This document shows, piece after piece, positions 53,962 to 63,959 of a DNA stretch of 64,000 nucleotides. The DNA is from an uncultured Polaribacter sp. (GTDB lineage: Bacteria; Bacteroidota; Bacteroidia; Flavobacteriales; Flavobacteriaceae), in NCBI GenBank assembly GCA_943788045.1, contig CALSOT010000006.1:496001-560000 (forward strand). The letters are read 5' to 3'. The position numbers and the translations under genes were made by a program. Position 1 is the stretch's first letter. The number at the start of each line of letters is the position of its first letter. The notes beneath the pieces were generated by a model. It was not told the origin of the DNA. It searched no databases and was given only the letters and a program-made list of their open reading frames with translations.

Positions 53962-54462
53962 ATGGAAACTTTATTAAACGATTTTTCACCAGGGTTGTTC
54001 GTTATGCAACTTGTCATCTTAATAATTTTATTATTTTTGATGAAAAAATTTGCATGGAAACCAATTTTAAACTCTCTAGAAGAAAGAGAAACAGGAATTG
54101 AAAGTGCCTTAGCGTCTGCAGAAAATGCACGTAAAGAAATGCAAAATTTACAAGCAGATAATGCCGCATTAGTAAAAGAAGCAAGAGCAGAAAGAGATGC
54201 AATAATGAAAGATGCAAGAGAAATTAGAGATAATATGATTGCAGAGGCGAAAGAAGATGCAAAAGAGGTTACTTCAAAATTAATCGAAAGTGCACAAGCT
54301 TCTATTCAACAAGAAAAACAAGCTGCATTAGCTGAAATTAAAAAGAGTGTTGCAGAATTATCAATAGGTATTGCAGAATCAGTAATTAAAAAAGAATTAT
54401 CTAATAAGGCAGATCAACTAGAATTAGTTGAAGGAATCTTAAAAGATGTTACTTTAAACTAA
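53962..54462 (+). CDS. atpF: ATP synthase F0 subunit b
   Basis: 166 aa. One N-terminal helix (about residues 10-28) is followed by FAWKPILNSLEERETGIESAL and a long charged coiled-coil to about residue 140. It forms the peripheral stalk joining F0 to F1 through the delta subunit, whose gene starts 7 nt downstream. Confidence 0.95.
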   Translation: METLLNDFSPGLFVMQLVILIILLFLMKKFAWKPILNSLEERETGIESALASAENARKEMQNLQADNAALVKEARAERDAIMKDAREIRDNMIAEAKEDAKEVTSKLIESAQASIQQEKQAALAEIKKSVAELSIGIAESVIKKELSNKADQLELVEGILKDVTLN

Positions 54463-54469
54463 TCTAAGC

Positions 54470-55027
54470 ATGAAAAACGCAAGAGCAGCAATACGTTATG
54501 CAAAAGCAATCTTAAATCTTGCTAAAGATTCTAAAGAAGAAACAAAAGTAAATGACGACATGTTATTTATTTCTACTACAATTTCAGAAAACCCTGAATT
54601 TGAAGTGATGTTAGCAAGCCCTATTGTTAAATCTTCTGATAAAATAAATGTTTTAAACGCATTATTTAAAGGTAAAGTAAACAATATTACTCTTGGGTTG
54701 TTTCATTTATTACAAGATAACAAAAGAATTTCAATGCTTAATTCTATTGCAAAGCAATATGTAATCATTCATGATTTCGATAAGCAGATGCAAGTTGCTA
54801 AGGTTACCACAGCTGTACCTTTAACAAAAGATATTGAAGATAAAGTTTTAGCTAAAATCGTTGCTTTAACGGGCGATAAAGCAAACTTAGAAAATGAAAT
54901 CAATCCTGCCATTTTAGGAGGATTTATTTTACGCGTAGGAGACATGCAATATGATGCAAGTATCTCTAATTATTTAAACGAATTGAAAAAGGAATTTGAC
55001 AACAGTCATTACATTCCTAAAATTTAA
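54470..55027 (+). CDS. atpH: ATP synthase F1 subunit delta
   Basis: 185 aa. The N-terminal helical bundle begins RAAIRYAKAILNLAKD. The C-terminal part has NEINPAILGGFILRVGDMQYDASISNYL, the conserved end of delta/OSCP. It links the stalk to the top of F1. atpA follows after 21 nt. Confidence 0.95.
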   Translation: MKNARAAIRYAKAILNLAKDSKEETKVNDDMLFISTTISENPEFEVMLASPIVKSSDKINVLNALFKGKVNNITLGLFHLLQDNKRISMLNSIAKQYVIIHDFDKQMQVAKVTTAVPLTKDIEDKVLAKIVALTGDKANLENEINPAILGGFILRVGDMQYDASISNYLNELKKEFDNSHYIPKI

Positions 55028-55048
55028 TAATACATCAAATTATAAAAG

Positions 55049-56626
55049 ATGGCAAGTATTAAACCAGCTGAAGTATCAGCAATTTTAAAGCAACAGTTAA
55101 CAAACTTTGAAGCAAAGGCAACTTTAAACGAAGTCGGTACTGTCTTACAAGTAGGAGACGGAATTGCTCGTGTTTACGGTCTTTCTAATGTTCAATATGG
55201 TGAACTAGTAGAATTCGATAACGGATTAGAAGGTATCGTATTAAACTTAGAAGAAGACAATGTAGGTGTTGTATTATTAGGAGCATCAACTTCAATCAGA
55301 GAAGGTTCTAATGTGAAACGTACAGAACGTATCGCCTCTTTAAAAGCAGGAGAAGGCATTGTTGGACGTGTTGTAGATACTTTAGGTAACCCAATTGATG
55401 GTAAGGGACCAATTTCTGGTAATACTTATGAAATGCCTTTAGAGCGCAGAGCTCCTGGAGTTATTTATAGAGAACCAGTAACTGAGCCGTTACAAACTGG
55501 TATTAAAGCTATCGATGCAATGATCCCTGTTGGTAGAGGTCAACGTGAGTTAATCATTGGAGACAGACAAACTGGTAAATCTACAGTTGCTATCGATACC
55601 ATTTTAAACCAAAAAGAATTTTACGATGCTGGTGAGCCAGTATATTGTATATACGTTGCTATTGGTCAAAAAGCATCTACTGTTGCAGCTATTGCAAATA
55701 TGTTAGAAGATAAGGGCGCAATGGCTTATACTACCATTGTAGCTGCAAATGCATCAGATCCTGCAGCAATGCAAGTTTATGCACCGTTTGCTGGAGCTGC
55801 AATTGGAGAATTCTTCAGAGATACTGGTAGACCAGCTTTAATTGTTTTTGATGATTTATCAAAACAAGCAGTTGCCTACCGTGAGATTTCTTTATTATTA
55901 AGAAGACCTCCAGGACGTGAGGCTTATCCTGGTGATGTATTTTACTTACACTCAAGATTATTAGAACGTGCTGCTAAATTAATCAATGATGATAAAATTG
56001 CAAGTGAAATGAACGATTTACCTGATTCTATAAAAGGAATTGTAAAAGGTGGAGGTTCTTTAACTGCATTACCTATCATTGAAACTCAAGCAGGAGATGT
56101 TTCAGCATATATCCCAACAAACGTAATTTCGATTACAGATGGACAAATTTTCTTAGATGGAGATTTATTTAACTCTGGTGTTCGTCCAGCAATTAACGTA
56201 GGTATTTCTGTATCTCGTGTTGGTGGTAACGCACAGATTAAAGCCATGAAAAAAGTATCTGGTACTTTAAAATTAGATCAAGCTCAATATCGTGAATTAG
56301 AAGCATTTGCAAAGTTTGGTTCTGATTTAGATGCAGCTACAATGAGTGTAATTTCTAAAGGACAACGTAATGTTGAAATTTTAAAGCAAGCTCAAAATGA
56401 TCCATTTTCAGTAGAAGATCAAGTTGCGATTATCTATGCAGGTTCAAAGAACCTATTAAAAGATGTTCCAGTAGACCAAGTAAAGAAATTCGAAAAAGAT
56501 TATATCGATTACTTAAACGCAAAACATAGAGATACTTTAGATATATTGAAATCTGGTAAATTAGCACCAGAAGCAATTGCTGTATTAGAAGCAGCAGCTA
56601 AAGAAATTTCTACTCATTTCGCATAA
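55049..56626 (+). CDS. atpA: ATP synthase F1 subunit alpha
   Basis: 525 aa, full length. The P-loop is GDRQTGKST, preceded by [63 protein letters not shown] sequence is intact, including the arginine-finger region ([14 protein letters not shown]). It is the regulatory/non-catalytic nucleotide-binding subunit. The catalytic beta gene (atpD) and atpC are not in this window; in Bacteroidota they usually form a second locus. Confidence 0.97.
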   Translation: MASIKPAEVSAILKQQLTNFEAKATLNEVGTVLQVGDGIARVYGLSNVQYGELVEFDNGLEGIVLNLEEDNVGVVLLGASTSIREGSNVKRTERIASLKAGEGIVGRVVDTLGNPIDGKGPISGNTYEMPLERRAPGVIYREPVTEPLQTGIKAIDAMIPVGRGQRELIIGDRQTGKSTVAIDTILNQKEFYDAGEPVYCIYVAIGQKASTVAAIANMLEDKGAMAYTTIVAANASDPAAMQVYAPFAGAAIGEFFRDTGRPALIVFDDLSKQAVAYREISLLLRRPPGREAYPGDVFYLHSRLLERAAKLINDDKIASEMNDLPDSIKGIVKGGGSLTALPIIETQAGDVSAYIPTNVISITDGQIFLDGDLFNSGVRPAINVGISVSRVGGNAQIKAMKKVSGTLKLDQAQYRELEAFAKFGSDLDAATMSVISKGQRNVEILKQAQNDPFSVEDQVAIIYAGSKNLLKDVPVDQVKKFEKDYIDYLNAKHRDTLDILKSGKLAPEAIAVLEAAAKEISTHFA

Positions 56627-56634
56627 AACATAGT

Positions 56635-56661
56635 TGTCATTCCCGCTAACGCGGGAATTTC
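56635..56661. repeat. palindromic element in the atpA-atpG spacer
   Basis: GTCATTCCCGCTAACGCGGG and AATTT: a hairpin with stem ATTCCCGC/GCGGGAAT and a 4-nt loop (TAAC). It is GC-rich compared with its surroundings and looks like a short REP-type palindrome. The core CGCTAACGC also occurs at the ends of the two dispersed repeats. Confidence 0.6.
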
Positions 56662-56675
56662 AAAATTCCAATAGA

Positions 56676-57543
56676 ATGGCAAACTTAAAAGAAATACGTA
56701 ATAGAATTACCTCTATTAAATCAACTATGCAGATCACATCTGCCATGAAAATGGTATCTGCTGCAAAGTTGAAAAAGGCACAAGATGCAATTACGGCAAT
56801 GAGACCATATTCATCTAAACTAACTGAATTATTGCAGAATTTAAGTGCAACTTTAGATAGTGACACCGGTGGAGCGTATTCAACTCAAAGAGAAGTTTCT
56901 AAGGTTTTATTAGTCGTGATAACTTCAAACAGAGGTTTGTGTGGAGGTTTTAATTCATCAATCACCAAACAAGTTCATAAAACTGTAAATGATAAATACG
57001 GCAATGATTGAAGTAGATTTATTAACTATCGGTAAAAAAGGTGGTGATGTATTATCTAAACAATTCAATATTATCGATTCCAAAAATGATATTTACGATG
57101 ATTTAACTTTTGATAACGTTGCAGTTATAGCAGAAAAGTTAATGAGTTTTTATACTGCAGGGACCTATGATAAAATTGAAATTATATACAATCAATTTAA
57201 AAACGCTGCTACACAAATTACCCAAGTAGAGCAATTTTTACCTATCAAACCTATTGAAGGAGGTAATACTGAAGCAGTAAATTCTGATTATATTTTTGAA
57301 CCTTCTAAAATTGAAATTATTGAGGCTTTAATACCCAAATCATTAAAAACTCAATTATATAAAGCAATAAGAGATAGTTTTGCTTCTGAACACGGTGCGC
57401 GTATGACTGCTATGCATAAAGCAACAGACAACGCAACAGAATTAAGAGACGAACTATTGTTAACCTATAACAAAGCACGACAAGCGGCAATTACCAATGA
57501 AATCTTAGAGATTGTTGGAGGAGCTGAAGCTTTGAATAATTAA
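56676..57543 (+). CDS. atpG: ATP synthase F1 subunit gamma, with an apparent +1 frameshift
   Basis: The gamma start is the ATG at 56676 (MANLKEIRNRITSIKSTMQI). This frame runs through TSNRGLCGGFNSSITKQVHK to a TGA at 57009-57011. The +1 frame carries on as EVDLLTIGKKGGDVLS and ends with the normal gamma C-terminus (RQAAITNEILEIVGGAEALNN) at 57543. Removing one base near 57006-57009 restores a 288-aa gamma subunit with the junction KYGNVEVDLLTIGKKG. As gamma is the rotor shaft of the enzyme and the rest is perfectly conserved, this is most likely a sequence error, not a dead gene. Confidence 0.85.
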
Positions 57544-57558
57544 GAAGAATTTTTATAG

Positions 57559-57590
57559 AAAAAAAGCGAACCAATTGGTTCGCTTTTTTT
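57559..57590 (+). terminator. intrinsic terminator of the atp operon
   Basis: A perfect 32-nt palindrome (AAAAAAAGCGAACCAA and its complement) lies 16 nt after the atpG stop. Confidence 0.9.
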
Positions 57591-57692
57591 GTTTTATAAA
57601 CTTAATTACAAGAGAACAAACAAGTTTACACTTTTTGTATATATTGCCATAACATAAGAATATTATTCATTAAATATAAAAAGTTGAAGACA

Positions 57693-58172
57693 ATGAAATT
57701 TTTATCAATAATTGCCATCTTAATTAGCTTTACACAATGTGGAAGTATAAAACTAGAAAATAACCCTCCTTTTACAATTGAAAAAGCATCATACCATCAC
57801 TGGATTGGTGGACAACCAGGTATAAGTGGTTCGAACATTGAAATTGAATTGAAGGAAAATTCAAATATTGATTTTGATTCAATCTTTTTTCAAAATAATT
57901 CAACAAAACTAGAAATTAATACTGTAGATAACAAAACAATTTTAATCGGTAATTTTAATACATCTAAAAGATCAAAGAGAAACTTAATTTTAGATTCAAA
58001 TGCTGTTAACGAGTTAAAAAACGAAATACCTAAATCACAAAATATTCCATTTAAATTACTTGAAAACGAAGCAATTATAACCTACAAAACAAAAAACAAA
58101 CTTAAATATTTTAAAATTAAAAATATACAAAAAGCAAAACGAAAATTTTTTCCAAGAACAAATAAAGCATAA
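57693..58172 (+). CDS. hypothetical lipoprotein-like protein
   Basis: 159 aa from the ATG at 57693 (a TTG three codons upstream is less likely). The N-terminus MKFLSIIAILISFTQC looks like a lipoprotein signal with Cys16, then GSIKLENNPPFTIEKASY. The body is beta-rich and ends in a strongly basic tail (KIKNIQKAKRKFFPRTNKA). I do not recognise the family. It lies alone between the atp terminator and another lipoprotein gene. Confidence 0.7.
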   Translation: MKFLSIIAILISFTQCGSIKLENNPPFTIEKASYHHWIGGQPGISGSNIEIELKENSNIDFDSIFFQNNSTKLEINTVDNKTILIGNFNTSKRSKRNLILDSNAVNELKNEIPKSQNIPFKLLENEAIITYKTKNKLKYFKIKNIQKAKRKFFPRTNKA

Positions 58173-58275
58173 CAAAACAGTTGATTATCCAAACAAAAAT
58201 ATTCATTCATTGAGTAGTTTTATTTTTTGGCACGCATTTTGAAAATACATAAGCATAACAGTCAAACGAAAGCTT

Positions 58276-59208
58276 ATGAAATCTCTAAAATTATTTTTAA
58301 TCATTATAATAACAGGAACATTGTTAACTTCTTGTTCCGTGTATTATGAAGATTCATTTGATCATAATCCAATCTCTTTAGAAGAAATAGTAACTGAATA
58401 TGATTTATGGTACGTAGATTATCATAGAACTACCGGAACCGGCGATATACCATATGTATCTCGAGCTTTTACACTATCTTTTATTAACGGAGTATTGTAT
58501 GCAAATAATAATATTGCAGATATTGGAAGAACTGGAAATGGCTTTGGAATTGATGTAGGAACATACAATACATACAATGGTTTTTTAGAAACAAATCACG
58601 ATATAGATGGAGCAAATGATTTTGAAGTAACTGTTCTCTCTAATAATGAAATAAGGATATATAATTACAGACAGAACATTAGCTATTATTTAATTGGTTA
58701 TCAAACAAACAATTTTGATTACGATAAATTGTTTTACGAAAACATCGAATACTTTTTACAAGAATATACAAATTGGGAAAAGGTAAGAACCATAGGTGGA
58801 GTTCAAAATGCTTTTGATAATGAAAATTATTTAGCTTTTACACCAGAAAATACTACGACATTTTATAGCTCGCAAGACAACCTTGGCAAACCAATTGAAC
58901 ATATTAATTGGACCTTCATTGGAGGATATGAAATATACGATGTAAACGGATATGAGGACCTAAAGATATTAACACTTAACTATGAAAACGGAGATATAGA
59001 AGAGTTTGAATTAAGCGTAATTAATGATCAGAGGATAGAACTCTATAATATAGTTTCAGAAACAACATATGAATTTTCAGGAAGAGGATTTGTACAATAT
59101 TTGAAAGGAGGAAAATCTAAAAAAGAAGCGAACGGTATTAAAGGAAATATTGGCCGAAAAAGAACTAAAATCTCAAGAAAGATAAAGAATAGAAGAAAAT
59201 TAAAATAA
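58276..59208 (+). CDS. hypothetical lipoprotein
   Basis: 310 aa. The signal peptide ends ITGTLLTSC (Cys20), then SVYYEDSF. The mature protein opens LEEIVTEYDLWYVDYHRTTG, then a beta-rich domain with repeated Tyr/Asn/Asp strands (ALTLSF-like, VLYANNNIADIG). The C-terminal ~40 residues are very basic (KGNIGRKRTKISRKIKNRRK). Similar flavobacterial proteins sometimes carry an adenylyltransferase name, but I see no nucleotidyltransferase motif. Function unknown; probably on the outer membrane. A GC-rich terminator follows. Confidence 0.75.
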   Translation: MKSLKLFLIIIITGTLLTSCSVYYEDSFDHNPISLEEIVTEYDLWYVDYHRTTGTGDIPYVSRAFTLSFINGVLYANNNIADIGRTGNGFGIDVGTYNTYNGFLETNHDIDGANDFEVTVLSNNEIRIYNYRQNISYYLIGYQTNNFDYDKLFYENIEYFLQEYTNWEKVRTIGGVQNAFDNENYLAFTPENTTTFYSSQDNLGKPIEHINWTFIGGYEIYDVNGYEDLKILTLNYENGDIEEFELSVINDQRIELYNIVSETTYEFSGRGFVQYLKGGKSKKEANGIKGNIGRKRTKISRKIKNRRKLK

Positions 59209-59264
59209 CGTTTGGTTAGTTCATTTATGATTCACTTTTACATGATGACAGATTAATAATGAGG

Positions 59265-59288
59265 CCGCTCTTCTGAGAGCGGTTTTTT
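59265..59288 (+). terminator. intrinsic terminator of the lipoprotein gene
   Basis: CCGCTCT and AGAGCGG (59265-59282) with a 4-nt loop, then six T; 56 nt after the stop at 59208. Confidence 0.85.
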
Positions 59289-59419
59289 ATTGTTCATAAT
59301 TAATAAAAAAATTACATTTTAAAGAATGCTTAAAAAAGCTATTTTTATACTTTTAACACAAACTTGATAAAAAGTAAAGTTGAAGTTTTTTCCTTCACTG
59401 AAATAACAGAGGATAATTT

Positions 59420-60173
59420 ATGAAACAAACAGCATTTATTACAGGAGCAACATCAGGAATTGGAAAAGCAACTGCTGAAATTTTTGCGAAAAATAATATT
59501 AAACTCATTCTTTGTGGAAGAAGAACTGAAAGACTAAAAGAGCTTCAGAACGAATTAAGTACTCTTACAGAAGTTACTACATTGCAGTTTGATGTTTCTA
59601 AGAGGACTGAAGTTGAAGCTGCCATCCGTTCGCTTCCAAAAAATTTTAAAAAAATTGACATTCTCATTAATAATGCTGGTAATGCTCATGGTTTATCAAC
59701 CATACAAGATGGTGATGTTAATGATTGGGATGCTATGATAGATATTAATGTAAAAGGATTGCTCTATGTTTCTAAAGCAATCATTCCTAAAATGACAGAA
59801 AGAAATAAGGGTTTCATTGTAAATATTGGTTCTATAGCAGCAAAGGAAGTATATACTAACGGAAATGTATATTGCGCTTCTAAATACGCAGTAGATGCTC
59901 TAAATAAGGGGATGAGATTAGATTTAAACAAACACAACATTCGTGTTTCTGCCATTCATCCTGGAGCTGTAGAAACAGAGTTTTCCAGATATTCGTTTTA
60001 AAGGAGATACTCAAAAAGCTAAAGCTGTTTATGCAGGTTATAAAGCTTTACAAGCTGAAGATATTGCTGATATTATTTACTTTGTAATTTCTAGACCTTA
60101 CCACGTAAACATTGAAGATTTAGTGGTGTATCCGACTGCACAAGCAAGTGCAACAATTATGAATAAGCATTGA
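59420..60173 (+). pseudogene. short-chain dehydrogenase/reductase (SDR), apparent +1 frameshift near the 3' end
   Basis: The first frame (193 codons to 60001) has TGATSGIGKATAEIF (cofactor), NNAG, the catalytic Ser in VNIGSIAA and YCASKYAVDAL (YxxxK), and IHPGAVETEFS. It then ends early (RYSF, stop). The +1 frame continues KGDTQKAKAVYAGYKALQAE, then DIADIIYFVISRP and VVYPTAQASATIMNKH, to a TGA at 60171. Removing one base near 59990 gives FSDIRFKGDTQ and a full-length 250-aa enzyme of the YdfG/serine-dehydrogenase type. It may be intact in the real genome. Confidence 0.8.
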
Positions 60174-60174
60174 G

Positions 60175-61314
60175 ATGATAAATAAACGCTTACTTATCAA
60201 AAATCTACTCTCGCACAATGATGAGAATAGTTTTTATGATAAAAAGCAAAAATTATCATTAAATACTAAAGATGGAAAAGCTAAGTTTTTAAAGCATATT
60301 TGTGCACTTTCAAACTCAAATCCAGAAAACAATTCTTACATCGTTGTAGGCATTAACGATGAGGAAAATAAAATTATTGGGGTAGATTTTTTTGATGATA
60401 GCAAGATTCAGAATTTAGTAAATGCATATTTAAAAAACCCACCAAAGATAGAGTATGAAAATGTTCCTTTTCCAACCTTACCGAGGTATAAAGTTGTTGG
60501 TTTGGTTACTATTTACCCAAATAATAAAGTTACTTCTCTTTTAAAAAATGCATGGAAATATAAAAAAGAAAGCATTTTTTATAGAAGAGGAAGTAATTCC
60601 ATGCCAAGTTATGGTAATTTTGAACTAAGAAATACCAACAAAATAACCGTTGACGCCATTGAGAAAAATGCACGTAATAATATAGAATTAACTTTAGACG
60701 GTGTTTTCGATTTTATAAACAATCACAAACCAAAATACAACGCTCAATACAAGGTTTTTAATGAGCAATTTGTCCTCTGTTGGGCTGGAGAAAAAAAGAT
60801 TATAAATAATGAAGAATTCTTCTCAAGAGTAGATATCGAATTGATAAATGAGCGGGTAAAACTCTTTTTTTCGTCTTTAGACGATGTGCAAATTAGTTAT
60901 AATAACAAATCATTTATCATAACAGAATATATTTTACTAGGAATTGATAAAAATGAAACTCATTATCCTTTAGAAAAAACAATCATCAATTTTAAAACAA
61001 ACGGAAGACATGATATTGTTAGGGAATTCTTATTTGTTCCACCAAAATTGAACATACATATTATGATCGGTATTTACAAAAATTGTGAATCTATTGTAAA
61101 AAAAATTGAAACTAATATTACACTTACTCCTTTAGAAGATAAAGCTATTTTACGCCTTCCCACAGATTGTCTTGTTTGTTTTCTACATGGTTTTTCTGAT
61201 GCGAAAAAACAGCTGAAAAAAGTAAAAAATTATATAAAGAATTTAGAAAATAAAACGACTTATATAAAATATAAAGAAGCAATGCGAGTCATAAGAAAAA
61301 TTGAGTACAGTTAA
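60175..61314 (+). CDS. AlbA_2 (Schlafen-like) domain putative DNA-binding protein
   Basis: 379 aa. The N-terminal ~140 residues show the AlbA_2 pattern: DGKAKFLKHICALSNS, NSYIVVGINDEENKIIGVDF and SIFYRRGSNSMPSY. The rest is a mixed alpha/beta region with no known motif. Such proteins are usually called ATP-binding or transcriptional regulators by similarity. It starts 1 nt after the SDR stop, so the two are co-transcribed. No toxin, nuclease or phage gene adjoins it, so a defence role is not supported here. Confidence 0.75.
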   Translation: MINKRLLIKNLLSHNDENSFYDKKQKLSLNTKDGKAKFLKHICALSNSNPENNSYIVVGINDEENKIIGVDFFDDSKIQNLVNAYLKNPPKIEYENVPFPTLPRYKVVGLVTIYPNNKVTSLLKNAWKYKKESIFYRRGSNSMPSYGNFELRNTNKITVDAIEKNARNNIELTLDGVFDFINNHKPKYNAQYKVFNEQFVLCWAGEKKIINNEEFFSRVDIELINERVKLFFSSLDDVQISYNNKSFIITEYILLGIDKNETHYPLEKTIINFKTNGRHDIVREFLFVPPKLNIHIMIGIYKNCESIVKKIETNITLTPLEDKAILRLPTDCLVCFLHGFSDAKKQLKKVKNYIKNLENKTTYIKYKEAMRVIRKIEYS

Positions 61315-61379
61315 AATAACTGATACACATCATTTTTGACATTCAGTAATGATATCAGCAACTTTAATAGATTTAGGAA

Positions 61380-62573
61380 TTATACAAAATCTAATTTAGA
61401 AAATGATTTGTTTAAAATAGCAACATCATCTACTTCTAACCATTTATCCAAAATGGTCGCGTAAATTTCTCTAAAATCTACTTCGTACTTTAAATTTCCA
61501 TTTTTATCTAAGTTTGCCAAATTTGGTAATTTATTATACAACCCTTGTTTCTTTAAATTTTTTCCCATTATAAAAACATTGTTTGCTGTACCGTGATCTG
61601 TACCGTTAGAATCATTCTGTTTTACGCGCCTTCCGAATTCTGAAAATGTAAGAACTAAAACATCATCAAAAGCATTATTTTTTTGTAAATCATCTAAAAA
61701 AACCTCTAAACTTTCAGCATAAATTCTTAATAATCTTTCTTGAGTATTTGTCTGATTTGCATGAGTATCAAATCCGCTTAAACCTGCGTAATAAACTTGA
61801 GTTTCTAATCCTGAATTTATAAATTGAGCAATCGTTTTTAACTGTTTACCAAACAAGTTCTCAGGATACTCATCAGATGTACTTTTTGTACTACTTTTTT
61901 CGAAAATATATTTTGCGGATGACTTTGCATCAATCATTGTATTGTACAAATAACCGAGATTGTGCTCACTTAAATGTGCATCCTTATAATTGCTAACAAC
62001 ATTATTAAAAAAAGGAGATCTCATAGAATTATAAAACAGTTTTGGGTTTGTAATTGCCAAGCCATTTTGAGTTTTTCCTTTCATCATTAAAGACAGGCAC
62101 TCATCTACTTCAATAGCATTATAAGGGTTTCCTTTGGTGTAATCTAAATAACGACCCACCCAACCATTTTGTAAATACTCATTACTATCACTTGCTGTTT
62201 GCCAAATATCTGTAGACCTAAAGTGTGATAAATTAGGATTGGGATATCCAACATTATTTATAATACTTAAAAAGCCTTTATCATGGAATTTCTGCAAGGG
62301 TTGTAAGCTTTTATGAAGGCCAACTTCATCCGAAATCTTAAATAAATTATTTTGTTTTATAGCGATATTATTTCTCTGCTGATAATAAATATCGTTATTA
62401 AAAGGAACAACAGTATTCAACCCATCATTACCCCCTTTTAATTGAATAATAACTACTTTTTTATGACTAAAAGGTTTTATCATTGGATTGTTCTCAAATG
62501 CCTTTAAAAATTGAGGCACAAAAAACATTCCTGAAGCAAAAGTTGACTGTTTTAAAAAATCTCTACGTTTCAT
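61380..62573 (-). CDS. DUF1501 family protein
   Basis: 397 aa from the ATG at 62571-62573; the open frame begins with a TTG three codons earlier. The N-terminus MKRRDFLKQSTFASGMFF is a twin-arginine-like signal. VVIIQLKGGNDGLNTVVPF, WQTASDS, GLSGFDTHANQ, VLVLTFSEFGRRVKQN and NGTDHGTANNVF are the DUF1501 marks, which recall the sulfatase/alkaline phosphatase fold. It is paired with the DUF1800 gene upstream, as in many Bacteroidota and Planctomycetes. Substrate unknown. Confidence 0.9.
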   Translation of the reverse strand: MKRRDFLKQSTFASGMFFVPQFLKAFENNPMIKPFSHKKVVIIQLKGGNDGLNTVVPFNNDIYYQQRNNIAIKQNNLFKISDEVGLHKSLQPLQKFHDKGFLSIINNVGYPNPNLSHFRSTDIWQTASDSNEYLQNGWVGRYLDYTKGNPYNAIEVDECLSLMMKGKTQNGLAITNPKLFYNSMRSPFFNNVVSNYKDAHLSEHNLGYLYNTMIDAKSSAKYIFEKSSTKSTSDEYPENLFGKQLKTIAQFINSGLETQVYYAGLSGFDTHANQTNTQERLLRIYAESLEVFLDDLQKNNAFDDVLVLTFSEFGRRVKQNDSNGTDHGTANNVFIMGKNLKKQGLYNKLPNLANLDKNGNLKYEVDFREIYATILDKWLEVDDVAILNKSFSKLDFV

Positions 62574-62585
62574 GTGTTTCAAAAT

Positions 62586-63959
62586 TTAACAAAGTTGATA
62601 TTCTGGCAGACTCATTAATTGTAAAACAAAATCTCTTTTAGACAATTGCTGATTTCTCTCTAATACTTCTAATGTTCCTTTATTTATTTTAGATGTAATT
62701 AAATAATTTATCAATTCTGCATTGGGTTCATTTTTATAATGCTTATCAAAAGAGCTCCAATCTGCAGACACTTTTATAAAAGTATTTCTTCTTAGTTTTC
62801 TTTTCTTAAGATTATTAATCATTGCTTCTTCATCACCTTTTTCGGAATACGCAATTTCTGCATTATTTAACAAAACTGAAGGCAAACGTAAACGAGTAAC
62901 AATGGTATTACTGTCAATCCAATTTCGCCCAGTTTTCCAACCAGCAACATTTGGTGGACTCATTAAAATTTGACCTAACAACCTCTGAAGCAATATAATT
63001 TGCTTTGGCTTTTCAAATTTGTGAGGCACAACTATATTCATACCTACTAAAAATTCTATGGGCGATTTTATTTTAGTTCCTATATTTTTTTCGTCATAAA
63101 ACCATTCAGAAAGCAATACAAAACGCATTAACTCCTCTATGTTATAATCTTTATAGAAAACGTTAACCATTTCATCAATATGTTTTTTATTGATGTTTTC
63201 GTTTACAAAATAGCGGTATATTTTTTCTGAAATAAAACGAGCACACTGTTTTTGTTGCAAAATAATATCTATAATATCATCGCCATTAAAATTACCGGTT
63301 TTACCGAAAAAGGTTTTTTCATTTTCATCATGATTTTTTTGTTTAAAGTTAAACTCTCCCCTAAACCTATGACTATATCCTGTAAAAGCGCGCGCAGACT
63401 CTTTAATATCTTGCTCTGTATATTTATCTTGGCCCAAAGTAAATAGCTCCATTAATTCGCGAGCAAAATTCTCATTCGGACTTTTTTTATTATTCTGCTT
63501 ATTATTTAAATACACAAGCATTGCAGCTTCTTTAGAAACTATTTTAGTAAAACTCCTAAAATTACCCAAAGCATTTTTGCGCAACATATTATTATAGCTT
63601 TCTGTAAATACTATATTTTTACTCTTACAAACAAAATGGTTTGTCCAGAATAAAGTCATTTTTTCTCGTAAAATTTCAGAGGGGTTATTTAGTCTTAAAA
63701 ACCAGGCTATTGAAAATTCTGATACCTTTTTTTTACTTATTTTTTGAAGCTCTTTGCGCTGTTCTTTAGTTTTAAAATCTTTATAAGTCTTACCCTTTAA
63801 AAAAGAAGTATCTACCTTTAAAACACTTATTTTCTTGGAAGAATCGAATAACTCGTTCACTACATTTATTTTACTTTTTTTAGATAAACGAGCAAGGTTT
63901 TTCGGTGTAATACCAAATCCAACTCTGTTATATAAGTGCTGTACATGTGATAATTTCAT
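62586..63959 (-). CDS. DUF1800 family protein
   Basis: 457 aa. Conserved parts are LYNRVGFGITPKNLARL, REKMTLFWTNHFVCKSK, NFARELMELFTLGQDKYTEQD, AFTGYSHR and MSPPNVAGWKTGRNWI. No clear signal peptide is visible. DUF1800 genes nearly always lie next to DUF1501 genes, and here DUF1501 follows by 12 nt in the same direction. The joint role is unknown; roles in cell-surface assembly or secretion have been suggested only by association. The gene starts 41 nt before the window end. Confidence 0.9.
   Translation of the reverse strand: MKLSHVQHLYNRVGFGITPKNLARLSKKSKINVVNELFDSSKKISVLKVDTSFLKGKTYKDFKTKEQRKELQKISKKKVSEFSIAWFLRLNNPSEILREKMTLFWTNHFVCKSKNIVFTESYNNMLRKNALGNFRSFTKIVSKEAAMLVYLNNKQNNKKSPNENFARELMELFTLGQDKYTEQDIKESARAFTGYSHRFRGEFNFKQKNHDENEKTFFGKTGNFNGDDIIDIILQQKQCARFISEKIYRYFVNENINKKHIDEMVNVFYKDYNIEELMRFVLLSEWFYDEKNIGTKIKSPIEFLVGMNIVVPHKFEKPKQIILLQRLLGQILMSPPNVAGWKTGRNWIDSNTIVTRLRLPSVLLNNAEIAYSEKGDEEAMINNLKKRKLRRNTFIKVSADWSSFDKHYKNEPNAELINYLITSKINKGTLEVLERNQQLSKRDFVLQLMSLPEYQLC

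Noticed and set aside
57009..57011. Recoding by +1 slippage at the zero-frame stop in atpG
   Set aside because: Slippage at the stop would give GND-EVDLL; removing one base slightly earlier gives the more natural GNVEVDLL, and the other shifted genes also favour a point before the stop. Kept only as an alternative in the findings.
60175..61314. Defence island around the AlbA_2 gene
   Set aside because: No nuclease, methylase, toxin, phage or mobile genes lie nearby, and composition matches the rest of the window.
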